In this document: in pieces, positions 1 through 5,003 of the stretch | Position numbering within the stretch: position 1 is the stretch's first letter | How the letters are laid out: each line of letters starts with the position of its first letter | Origin: Patescibacteria group bacterium | GTDB taxonomy: Bacteria > Patescibacteriota > Minisyncoccia > Phycocordibacterales > UBA5272 | Length of the DNA: 6,657 nt | Assembly: GCA_030837425.1 (NCBI GenBank) | Contig: JAUPLJ010000033.1 | Location: 1 to 6,657, forward strand | Direction of reading: 5' to 3' | Translations under genes and position numbers: made by a program | The notes under the pieces: generated by a model | Databases searched by the model: none | The model's input: only the letters and a program-made list of their open reading frames with translations | Told to the model about the DNA's origin: nothing

Positions 1-12
1 TGCTCTTCCGAT
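1..12. other. Possible Illumina adapter remnant at the contig end
   Basis: The first 12 bases, TGCTCTTCCGAT, are identical to the 3' part of the common Illumina TruSeq adapter, which continues with CT where this window has TA. A chance 12-base match placed exactly at a sequence end is improbable. If it is adapter, the last few codons of the truncated argS frame (reading NRKS) are artefactual. The bases do stay in frame with argS, so a genuine coincidence is possible. Confidence 0.55.
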
Positions 13-1567
13 TAAAAGAATCTTCTACTTTTTTAGCTTGCTCCACCTCAGCTTTTTCTAAAATAGAATTTGCGCGAGCATAAGTATAAAGAAGATATGG
101 ACCAGTCGCTCCTTCAAAGTTTAGAGAGGTGTCAAAATCAAAATCAATATTAAGCCCAGGCTTTGATTTTAAAATTGCAATCTTTAAAGCAGAAAGAGAG
201 ATATTCTTTATTAATTTATTTTTTTCATTCTCATTTAATGCTTTTATTTTTTCTATATTTAATTTATCTTTAGCTTTATTATTTGTAATAGATAAAATAT
301 CTTCCAATAAAAGAGCGTTGCCGAGTCTTGTAGACATCTTTTCACCTTTAACTGTCATTCTCCCGTGAGGAACATGGAAACTTTTTTCACTTACACCTTT
401 CCATTCTTCATTTATTTTTCTAGCAGCATCAAGAACAATATCAAAATGAGGTACTTGTTCATTATCTGTGACAAAAAAATTATAATCAAATGGAAAGTAA
501 TCATATTTTAATTGTAAAAGACCAAGATCTTTTGCTTCATATGTTGGATGGCCTTCACTGTTTATAAAAACGCTTTTAATGGTCTCATCACTTTCGTTGT
601 TTTTCTTCCTCTTTGTATCATAAACTATTGCCCCACCTTCTCCAGTTTCAAAAACTTCTTTTTCTGATTCTAGATTCATATTTTCTTTGACTATCGCTTC
701 ACCTCTTACACCAGCCTCTGATTCATAAATAAGATTATCAAAAGTCGACCCGATACCACCCACTACCTCTTTAAAATAATTTATATTTACTTCTTTTGAT
801 TTTTCAAAAATTTTATAATCTTCTGTCTCTCTATTATTATCAAAAAGATTTTTTGCAACTTCCAATATTTCACCTCTCTTTTCTTCATTATCATCATAAA
901 ATTTAACACCTTCCACATAACTTTCCCCGAGGATTTTTATAATGTTTGAATCTTCGAATGATAAATCTTTTTTAGTTTTTAAAATAAAAATCGCTTTTGC
1001 AATACCTATAGAAATATCAGAAGGAAAAGATATTGTTTTTAAATTAGCTTTTGTAGATCTCATCATTCTAACCAAAGACTCGCCAATACTATTATTCATA
1101 AATAGACCGATATTAAATGGCTTAAAAAGATTTGGAGATGAATGCTCTACTAGGACTTTTTTATTTGTAAATTTTGTCTCTACAAATTTTAAATTAGAAA
1201 TTCTTTCTGCCTCAGAAATTAAAAATCCTTCTTTTAAAAAAAGATTTATAAATCCATTTGCGGCAAGATCTGCTTTTTTAAGAATTTTTGATAATTCTTT
1301 TCCGCTTGCGATGTTAGACTCAATACTCTTTAAAATTTCTTCCCCTATTTCTTTTGGAGTCTTCCCGGTCTTTCTTGCGAGGATTAAAGAAATATTTACA
1401 GACACATCTCCAAAGCGACTATTTGATTCGTCGATAAATGACACGTCGAATTTAAATTTTTCGTCGTCGCCCCCATCTGCTTCACTAGCAGATAGAAAAT
1501 TTAGTTTATATGCAACGCCTGCTAGCTCTTTTTTAAGTAAATCTAATATAGTCATAATTGTATACAT
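1..1567 (-). CDS. argS: Arginyl-tRNA synthetase, 3'-truncated by the window edge
   Basis: Class I aminoacyl-tRNA synthetase that charges tRNA-Arg with arginine in the cytoplasm. 522 codons are visible without a stop; the gene runs off the left edge. In order: an N-terminal Add-1-like tRNA-binding domain (about 1-115, with FGDVSVNIS and GFINLFL); the catalytic Rossmann domain with the signature SSPNLFKPF (143-151); the block INSEGHPTYEAKDLGL (335-350); VTDNEQ (366-371); a good KMSTR loop (410-414); and the GATGPYLLYTYARA block (487-499) that opens the DALR anticodon-binding domain, the rest of which is missing. The HIGH motif is abnormal: it reads NIGL (152-155), although ArgRS normally has H-x-G-H. 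The start is ATG at 1567; ATG at 1555 (MTILDLL...) is equally credible and neither has a Shine-Dalgarno sequence. Identity is very likely. Whether it is the cell's working ArgRS is less sure because of the altered motif. Confidence 0.93.
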   Translation of the reverse strand, partial: MYTIMTILDLLKKELAGVAYKLNFLSASEADGGDDEKFKFDVSFIDESNSRFGDVSVNISLILARKTGKTPKEIGEEILKSIESNIASGKELSKILKKADLAANGFINLFLKEGFLISEAERISNLKFVETKFTNKKVLVEHSSPNLFKPFNIGLFMNNSIGESLVRMMRSTKANLKTISFPSDISIGIAKAIFILKTKKDLSFEDSNIIKILGESYVEGVKFYDDNEEKRGEILEVAKNLFDNNRETEDYKIFEKSKEVNINYFKEVVGGIGSTFDNLIYESEAGVRGEAIVKENMNLESEKEVFETGEGGAIVYDTKRKKNNESDETIKSVFINSEGHPTYEAKDLGLLQLKYDYFPFDYNFFVTDNEQVPHFDIVLDAARKINEEWKGVSEKSFHVPHGRMTVKGEKMSTRLGNALLLEDILSITNNKAKDKLNIEKIKALNENEKNKLIKNISLSALKIAILKSKPGLNIDFDFDTSLNFEGATGPYLLYTYARANSILEKAEVEQAKKVEDSFNRKS

Positions 1568-1585
1568 TTTAACAGAAAAACGATA

Positions 1586-1637
1586 AATAAAAAACAAGCG
1601 AATGAAAAATGATAAAAATCATTATTATTCGCTTGTT
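1586..1637 (-). terminator. Intrinsic terminator of the parB-like gene
   Basis: A two-part hairpin overlaps the parB-like stop codon. An 11-bp outer stem pairs 1593-1603 with 1627-1637, a small internal loop follows, and a 6-bp inner stem pairs 1608-1613 with 1618-1623 around an AAAA loop. On the minus strand the stem is followed by TTTTATTTAT, a fair U-tract. It should end parB-like transcripts just before argS, so argS needs readthrough or a promoter of its own; no convincing one was found in the remaining 18 bases upstream of the start. Confidence 0.8.
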
Positions 1638-2724
1638 ACAAATGTGCTTTTTCTTTAAAAAATAAATCCATTTGCTCGCCCAATGATATCGTTTCTTTTG
1701 CTAAAGAAATACCTGTTCTTGTAAAAATATTTTCCTTTTCATTTATCGTTCCACCGAAAAGAGAATCTTGATTAAGAATATTCTGAGTCACATTATTTGC
1801 ATTTCTAACATAATCTCTAGCTTTTTTAACCTCACTAGTCGCATTTAATCTGGTCATAGATAAAATTCTTCTGTCGGCTTCTTTTCTGTCAGAGTCATTT
1901 ATTTGAAACAATACTAACTGACCTTCTATTTCTCGTCTTTCTTTTAAACAAGCATCTTTTACCTCTTTTAGGGATTTATTTTTTACAATTGATATGTTTA
2001 TCAGTTGATTTAAATAAGATTCACTTATAGGTTTATTTTTACGTTTGGAAAAACTATACAACCTAGCAAATTCAACTAATACCATATAATTCACACCATC
2101 ATCTAAATTACCATTATTTATTCTTTCCTGGATCGAGTAAGGTAACTCGTTAAACTTTAAAATATTACTTACCCAATTTGCGCTACGATGCGCATACTGG
2201 TTAGCAAATTTTTTAATAGTCATGTCCGGTTGTTTACCTTTAATAATTAACCACAAAGCTGTAGTTGAAATTATTAAATCTACCATGAGAACTTGCTCAT
2301 GTAAGTTTTCAGCCATTTGCCACCTTATGGCATCAATAAAAGTTTGATCAAATTCGATATCGGCATAATAATCTTGTTTTAATTCCATACATGCTTTTAA
2401 TCTCCTGTGACCAGCAACAACGAATAAATAAAAATAATCTAATTTTTCTGGAAAAAAAATTGGATCAAAATCATAAATCTGATAATCTGTTTTCCAAAGC
2501 CAATTCATACTTGTTAAATACTTTTTAGCTTCTTCTTTTTTAAAAGCAAAAATTGTACCAGCAGTTTTTTGACCAATATCTTTGAAAGAAACTTTTAAAT
2601 CTTCGACACCGCCTTTGGATATCTTAGATCTTGTTTGTTTAAGCAGATTTGGAAGATAAGAAGGAATTAATACAGAATATGTATTAATCTTCTTCTTTTC
2701 ATTTTCAAGAAGTGAGAAATACAT
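1636..2724 (-). CDS. ParB/Spo0J-like DNA-binding protein (orphan)
   Basis: A 362-residue protein of the ParB/RepB/Spo0J group. ParB proteins bind DNA through a helix-turn-helix and carry an N-terminal ParB/Srx nucleotide-binding fold; they act in chromosome or plasmid partition or as regulators. Visible here are VVAGHRRLKACMEL (102-115), matching the GxRRxxA box, and AENLHEQVLMVDLI (138-151), matching the ENxxRxxLxPxE box with weak agreement. An HTH-type segment follows at about 168-225, including WVSNILKFNELPYSIQERI and then NGNLDDG, in the ParB order. The remaining 140 residues are charged, probably helical, and not recognised. There is no ParA gene next to it and no parS-like 16-mer was noticed. 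Partition, plasmid maintenance or gene regulation are all possible, so no gene symbol is given. The start is the ATG at 2724, with no Shine-Dalgarno sequence; a palindrome sits directly upstream. Confidence 0.8.
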   Translation of the reverse strand: MYFSLLENEKKKINTYSVLIPSYLPNLLKQTRSKISKGGVEDLKVSFKDIGQKTAGTIFAFKKEEAKKYLTSMNWLWKTDYQIYDFDPIFFPEKLDYFYLFVVAGHRRLKACMELKQDYYADIEFDQTFIDAIRWQMAENLHEQVLMVDLIISTTALWLIIKGKQPDMTIKKFANQYAHRSANWVSNILKFNELPYSIQERINNGNLDDGVNYMVLVEFARLYSFSKRKNKPISESYLNQLINISIVKNKSLKEVKDACLKERREIEGQLVLFQINDSDRKEADRRILSMTRLNATSEVKKARDYVRNANNVTQNILNQDSLFGGTINEKENIFTRTGISLAKETISLGEQMDLFFKEKAHL

Positions 2725-2729
2725 ATAAT

Positions 2730-2775
2730 GTAGTTTTTAAAGGTTAAAAATAATTTTTAAATAACGAAAAACTAC
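2730..2775. repeat. Nested palindrome upstream of the parB-like start
   Basis: Perfect 9-bp arms, GTAGTTTTT (2730-2738) and AAAAACTAC (2767-2775), enclose a second perfect palindrome with 8-bp arms around one base (TTAAAAAT at 2744-2751, ATTTTTAA at 2753-2760). It ends five bases before the parB-like ATG. It could be an operator (autoregulation by the ParB-like protein would be typical) or a hairpin in the 5' leader. The AT-rich sequence lowers the significance of the inner arms. Confidence 0.5.
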
Positions 2776-2779
2776 CTAA

Positions 2780-2808
2780 ACCATACTAAAAACCATTTTT
2801 AAAATCAA
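2780..2808 (-). promoter_or_regulatory. Candidate promoter of the parB-like gene
   Basis: On the minus strand TTGATT (2803-2808) lies 17 bases before TATGGT (2780-2785), each matching the sigma-70 consensus at four of six positions. The predicted transcript would start near 2773, at the outer arm of the nested palindrome, leaving a leader of about 50 nt. In AT-rich DNA such matches are easily found by chance. Confidence 0.35.
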
Positions 2809-2810
2809 TA

Positions 2811-2841
2811 TTGCAGAATATTCTAAAAATGTTAGTATAAA
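2811..2841 (+). promoter_or_regulatory. Candidate promoter of folA
   Basis: TTGCAG (2811-2816) is followed by TAGTAT (2833-2838, spacer 16) or the overlapping TATAAA (2836-2841, spacer 19). It stands back to back with the candidate parB-like promoter, the two -35 boxes being two bases apart. A perfect 10-bp palindrome, AGAATATTCT (2815-2824), lies just inside it and could be a regulator site. Confidence 0.35.
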
Positions 2842-2881
2842 ACAAGAAAAATTAAATTTAATAATCTTAAAATTCTTTCAA

Positions 2882-3460
2882 ATGAAAAAACAATTAAACA
2901 TTATTGTGGCTATGACTGATAAATATTTAATAGGCACAATCTCTAATTCAATACCTTGGGCCTTGACCGATGACTTTATAAAAAATTTTGTCCCAAAAAC
3001 AACTGAGGTTGTAGGTATTCCTCTAATAATGGGAAGAAAAACCGAACAAACATTAAAAGGACCTCTTGTTGGTAGGACAAATATTGTGATAAGTAGAAAT
3101 ACTACACTAAAAAGAGAAGGGTTCATATTTGTAAAAGATGAGATTGAAGCTATGAAAGTAGCAAATGAATCTCCAGGTGAGACTATTTGGTGTATAGGTG
3201 GAGCGGAAATATATAAACTTTTTCAAAATACTTTTGCTATAGATGAATATCACATAACTATAATTAAAGATTTTGATAAAAAGTTTTCTAAAGAAGAAAT
3301 GATTTTATTTGCACCTAATTTGTCAGGTCACAGATTGATTGAGACTGTCGAGTTTGAAAAAAGAGATCCTGATCCAAACAAAAAAAGAGATAGAGGAAAT
3401 GAATATTCTTTTAAAATCTGTGTTTTCAAAAAAGATACTTTCAAAGCTTCTTTGTTTTAA
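2882..3460 (+). CDS. folA: Dihydrofolate reductase
   Basis: Reduces dihydrofolate to tetrahydrofolate with NADPH, supplying one-carbon carriers for thymidylate and purine synthesis in the cytoplasm. The 192 residues are slightly longer than the usual 160-170. Family marks in order: IIVAMTDKYLIG (7-18) of the first strand and Met20-type loop; IPW (24-26); an acid at D31 in the place of the catalytic Asp27 of E. coli (D30 is adjacent); IMGRKT (49-54); GPLVGRTNIVIS (60-71) with the folate-tail arginine at R65; and the cofactor loop CIGGAEIYKLF (104-114). Oddities are E55 after GRKT, where an aromatic residue is usual, and a charged stretch (about 160-173, rich in D, K and R) before the last strands. 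It is the only plus-strand gene and thyA is not adjacent. The start is ATG 2882 because it places the first beta strand correctly; there is no Shine-Dalgarno sequence. Confidence 0.9.
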   Translation: MKKQLNIIVAMTDKYLIGTISNSIPWALTDDFIKNFVPKTTEVVGIPLIMGRKTEQTLKGPLVGRTNIVISRNTTLKREGFIFVKDEIEAMKVANESPGETIWCIGGAEIYKLFQNTFAIDEYHITIIKDFDKKFSKEEMILFAPNLSGHRLIETVEFEKRDPDPNKKRDRGNEYSFKICVFKKDTFKASLF

Positions 3461-3475
3461 ATAAATATTTAAAAC

Positions 3476-3510
3476 AAAAAATCACCTAAGACTAGGTGAT
3501 TTTTTTATTT
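3476..3510. terminator. Bidirectional terminator between folA and rplK
   Basis: A perfect 13-bp stem pairs 3476-3488 with 3493-3505 around the loop AGAC. Its core is ATCACCTA/TAGGTGAT, with an A-run on the left arm and a T-run on the right. It therefore has a U-tract in either direction and fits both the plus-strand folA transcript and the minus-strand rplK transcript, whose stop codons lie 15 and 13 bases from it. Confidence 0.9.
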
Positions 3511-3518
3511 TTTAACTA

Positions 3519-3944
3519 TTATTTTACTTCTAGACCCATTGAGCGAGCAGATCCTTCAATGATCTTCATAGCTTGTTCTACTGTATTTGCATTTAGATCT
3601 GTCATTTTTGCTGTTGCAATTTCTCTGATCTTATCTTTGGTAATTGAACCAGCGCGAGATACTTTATTTTTTCCAGAACCTTTTGTGATTCCTGCACCTT
3701 CCTTTAATAAATAAGATGCGGTTGGAGTTTTGATTACAAAATCATAAGTCCTATCTTCATAAACATAGATCTTTACTGGAAGAATACCATTCATGTCCTT
3801 TGTAGCAGTATTAAATTTGTTCACAAAGTCTCCAATCTGTACACCAGCTTGTCCAAGAGCAGGCCCAAGTGGAGGAGCAGGCACAGCCTTCCCAGCAGGG
3901 ATCTCAACTTTCACATATTTCATTATCTTTTTTCCTTTAGCCAT
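3519..3944 (-). CDS. rplK: 50S ribosomal protein L11 (uL11)
   Basis: Component of the GTPase-associated centre of the large subunit. It binds the 23S rRNA stalk base near L10-L12 and helps activate elongation factors. At 141 residues it has the standard length. The N-terminal domain (about 8-75) carries KVEIPAGKAVPAPPLGPALG (12-31), including the proline-rich loop that contacts factors. The C-terminal RNA-binding domain (about 76-141) carries LLKEGAGITKGSGK (79-92) and the closing IIEGSARSMGL (128-138). The start ATG at 3944 gives MAKGKK, the usual form; the ATG at 3923 would still leave a complete fold. It follows nusG by 57 bases and has its own promoter there. Downstream is a terminator instead of rplA, which normally follows rplK. 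Confidence 0.98.
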   Translation of the reverse strand: MAKGKKIMKYVKVEIPAGKAVPAPPLGPALGQAGVQIGDFVNKFNTATKDMNGILPVKIYVYEDRTYDFVIKTPTASYLLKEGAGITKGSGKNKVSRAGSITKDKIREIATAKMTDLNANTVEQAMKIIEGSARSMGLEVK

Positions 3945-3964
3945 ATTTGTATATTAGTTTCAGC

Positions 3965-3992
3965 ATTTTAACACAATTTAATAATTTTTCAA
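3965..3992 (-). promoter_or_regulatory. Promoter directly upstream of rplK
   Basis: In the nusG-rplK gap the minus strand reads TTGAAA (3987-3992), a 16-base spacer, then TAAAAT (3965-3970), each five of six to consensus. The last spacer bases TGT give an extended -10 (TGnTAAAAT). Transcription would begin near 3958, leaving a leader of only about 14 nt. It suggests rplK can be made independently of nusG. Confidence 0.65.
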
Positions 3993-4001
3993 AGGGATGA
4001 A

Positions 4002-4547
4002 TTATAATTTCTTTATTTGTAAAAAGTCTAATTCGAGAGGTGTCTCTCTTCCAAACATTGAGACAAGTACTTTTAATTTTCCTCTTGCTTTATCTATCTC
4101 AGAAACTTTTCCTTCATAATCTTTAAATGGACCATCTATAATAGAGACCATCTCTCCTATGTCCACAGATATATCATGAATAGTGTCAGTATCTTTCATG
4201 CGTGAGAAAATGTATTCTAATTCCTTTTTAGCAAGTGGTACAGGAGTTGTCCCACTTCCGACGAATCCAGTCACACGTGGAGTGTTTCTAACTTGGTACC
4301 ATGAATCGTCATCCACGACCATTTCTACCAAGATATATCCTGGATAAATCTTTTCTTCTACCTCTACTCTTTTACTTCCTTTAACTTTAATTTTCTTTTC
4401 TACAGGAACAATTACATTAAAAATTTTATCTTGTAAATCTTGAGAAATTATTTTTTGTTTTAAATTACGGAGCACTGCATTTTCGTATCCACTATAAGTG
4501 TGGACTGCATACCAATGCCTCTCTCCACCAAGTTCTTGTTTTGCCAT
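4002..4547 (-). CDS. nusG: Transcription termination/antitermination protein NusG
   Basis: Binds the clamp of RNA polymerase, suppresses pausing, couples transcription to the leading ribosome, and takes part in Rho-dependent termination and in boxA-directed antitermination with NusA/B/E. The 181 residues match the usual bacterial length. The NGN domain spans about 11-116, with HWYAVHTYSGYENAV (11-25), EEKIYPGYILVEM (64-76) and NTPRVTGFVGSG (88-99). The KOW domain is at about 128-181, with GEMVSIIDGPFKDYEGKV (131-148) and the closing LELDFLQIKKL. The start ATG at 4547 gives MAKQELGGERHWYAVHTY, a normal N-terminus; no Shine-Dalgarno sequence precedes it, but ATAAACA lies a few bases upstream. 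It sits between secE and rplK, the conserved order, separated from secE by a structured 105-base gap. Confidence 0.98.
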   Translation of the reverse strand: MAKQELGGERHWYAVHTYSGYENAVLRNLKQKIISQDLQDKIFNVIVPVEKKIKVKGSKRVEVEEKIYPGYILVEMVVDDDSWYQVRNTPRVTGFVGSGTTPVPLAKKELEYIFSRMKDTDTIHDISVDIGEMVSIIDGPFKDYEGKVSEIDKARGKLKVLVSMFGRETPLELDFLQIKKL

Positions 4548-4567
4548 AAAATTGTTTATTGATTTCT

Positions 4568-4641
4568 GAACCCTACCTCCTCCTCGCTCTGCGAGGAGGT
4601 CTCCTTCCCTAAATATTTAGGGAAGGATTAAGGATGGGTTC
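4568..4641. repeat. GC-rich three-way-junction element between secE and nusG
   Basis: Two tight hairpins stand side by side. Hairpin 1 has CCTCCTCGC (4579-4587), loop TCT, and GCGAGGAGG (4591-4599). Hairpin 2 is a perfect 26-base palindrome (4602-4627) centred on AAATATTT. Both are enclosed by an outer stem: GAACCC (4568-4573) with GGGTTC (4636-4641), then a 2x2 mismatch, then CCT/AGG (4576-4578 with 4631-4633). The whole folds as a three-way junction on either strand and is much richer in G+C than its surroundings. There is no U-tract, so it does not look like a classical terminator. A dispersed miniature repeat with inverted ends, or an mRNA-processing or stability element inside the secE-nusG transcript, are the likeliest readings. 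No clear target-site duplication was seen. Confidence 0.75.
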
Positions 4642-4652
4642 TGATTAATTAT

Positions 4653-4835
4653 TTATTTAATAAAAAGACGTAAAATAAAAGCAAAAATATTATCTAGTTC
4701 AAAAAGTAATATAGCCACAAAAGCTGAAATCAAAATCACAAGCGCTGTGTGAGTAAGAGTTGCTTTTTTTGTAGGCCAAACTACGTGAACCAATTCTGCT
4801 TTTACTGATTTTAAGTAATTAATAATACTATTCAT
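4653..4835 (-). CDS. secE: Preprotein translocase subunit SecE
   Basis: Small essential membrane subunit that clamps SecY in the SecYEG protein-export channel of the cytoplasmic membrane. The 60 residues are the single-TM short form found in most bacteria outside the Enterobacteria. The amphipathic N-terminal helix ends in the family signature AELVHVVWPTKKATLTHT (13-30, with WPT at 20-22), followed by one hydrophobic helix at about 31-57, broken only by the acidic ELD at 46-48. The start ATG at 4835 gives MNSIINYLKSVKAEL, a usual beginning. It is the first gene of the secE-nusG-rplK cluster, under the promoter at 4916-4944, with a leader of about 74 nt. A tandem ATAAACA repeat lies just before the start and there is no Shine-Dalgarno sequence. 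Confidence 0.96.
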   Translation of the reverse strand: MNSIINYLKSVKAELVHVVWPTKKATLTHTALVILISAFVAILLFELDNIFAFILRLFIK

Positions 4836-4856
4836 ATGTTTATTGTTTATAAAGCT

Positions 4857-4862
4857 ATCCTA
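4857..4862 (-). promoter_or_regulatory. Possible second secE promoter (-10 only)
   Basis: The minus strand reads TGCTAGGAT, an extended -10 with TAGGAT at 4857-4862, about 20 bases before the secE start. It resembles the TGTTAGGCT of the hypothetical gene's promoter. No good -35 box is placed 16-18 bases upstream, so this is weak. If used, it would give a leader of about 15 nt lacking the hairpin. Confidence 0.3.
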
Positions 4863-4877
4863 GCACAAATTTTTCAT

Positions 4878-4905
4878 TTTTAAAACGCCTCTCGGCGTCT
4901 TAAAA
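4878..4905 (-). promoter_or_regulatory. GNRA-loop hairpin in the secE leader
   Basis: In the minus-strand RNA a 12-bp stem (4894-4905 with 4878-4889, one G-U wobble at 4899/4884) closes a GAGA tetraloop of the GNRA type, with the strong core ACGCC/GGCGU. It begins about four nucleotides after the predicted transcription start. It is followed by only a few U residues and then A-rich sequence, so a 5'-end stability element or a protein-binding hairpin is more likely than a terminator; a leaky attenuator is not excluded. Confidence 0.6.
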
Positions 4906-4915
4906 TTATGCTTAC

Positions 4916-4944
4916 AATATACTCCCTTTAAATAAATAAGTCAA
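4916..4944 (-). promoter_or_regulatory. Main promoter of secE-nusG
   Basis: TTGACT (4939-4944), spacer of exactly 17 bases, TATATT (4916-4921) on the minus strand: five of six matches in both boxes with ideal spacing. The start would be near 4909. The -35 box begins immediately after the U-tract of the preceding gene's terminator, so the secE cluster is insulated from the gene upstream. Confidence 0.75.
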
Positions 4945-4993
4945 ATAAAAATCCCTTAGATCAAAATGCAAAGCACAAAGTATCCAAGGGATT
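4945..4993 (-). terminator. Terminator of the hypothetical gene
   Basis: On the minus strand AATCCCTT (4986-4993) pairs with AAGGGATT (4950-4957). The stem continues past single mismatches as GAT/ATC (4982-4984 with 4959-4961) around a loop of about 20 bases, and a TTTATTT tail follows. It starts 10 bases after the TAA stop. Confidence 0.7.
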
Positions 4994-5003
4994 ATTAAAA
5001 GAA

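Noticed and set aside
129..368. Plus-strand open frame of 79 codons with a hydrophobic product
   Set aside because: It overlaps the KMSTR region of argS on the opposite strand. The hydrophobicity comes from complementing lysine-rich codons.
942..1586. Long plus-strand open frame of 214 codons
   Set aside because: It is antisense to argS, whose minus-strand translation shows ArgRS blocks throughout. The plus-strand product is a low-complexity F/I/S-rich sequence without recognisable motifs.
2878..3126. Minus-strand open frame antisense to folA
   Set aside because: The folA frame on the plus strand carries clear DHFR motifs in the same interval.
3496..3714. Plus-strand open frame antisense to rplK
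   Set aside because: It starts inside the terminator hairpin and is complementary to the conserved C-terminal domain of L11.
4548..4652. secE-nusG gap considered as a tRNA or classical terminator
   Set aside because: There is no acceptor/T-loop signature such as GGTTCRA in the proper place and no CCA-type end, and no U-tract follows either hairpin.
4861..4910. secE leader hairpin considered as an intrinsic terminator or attenuator
   Set aside because: Only about four U residues follow the stem before A-rich sequence, which is too weak for a confident terminator call.
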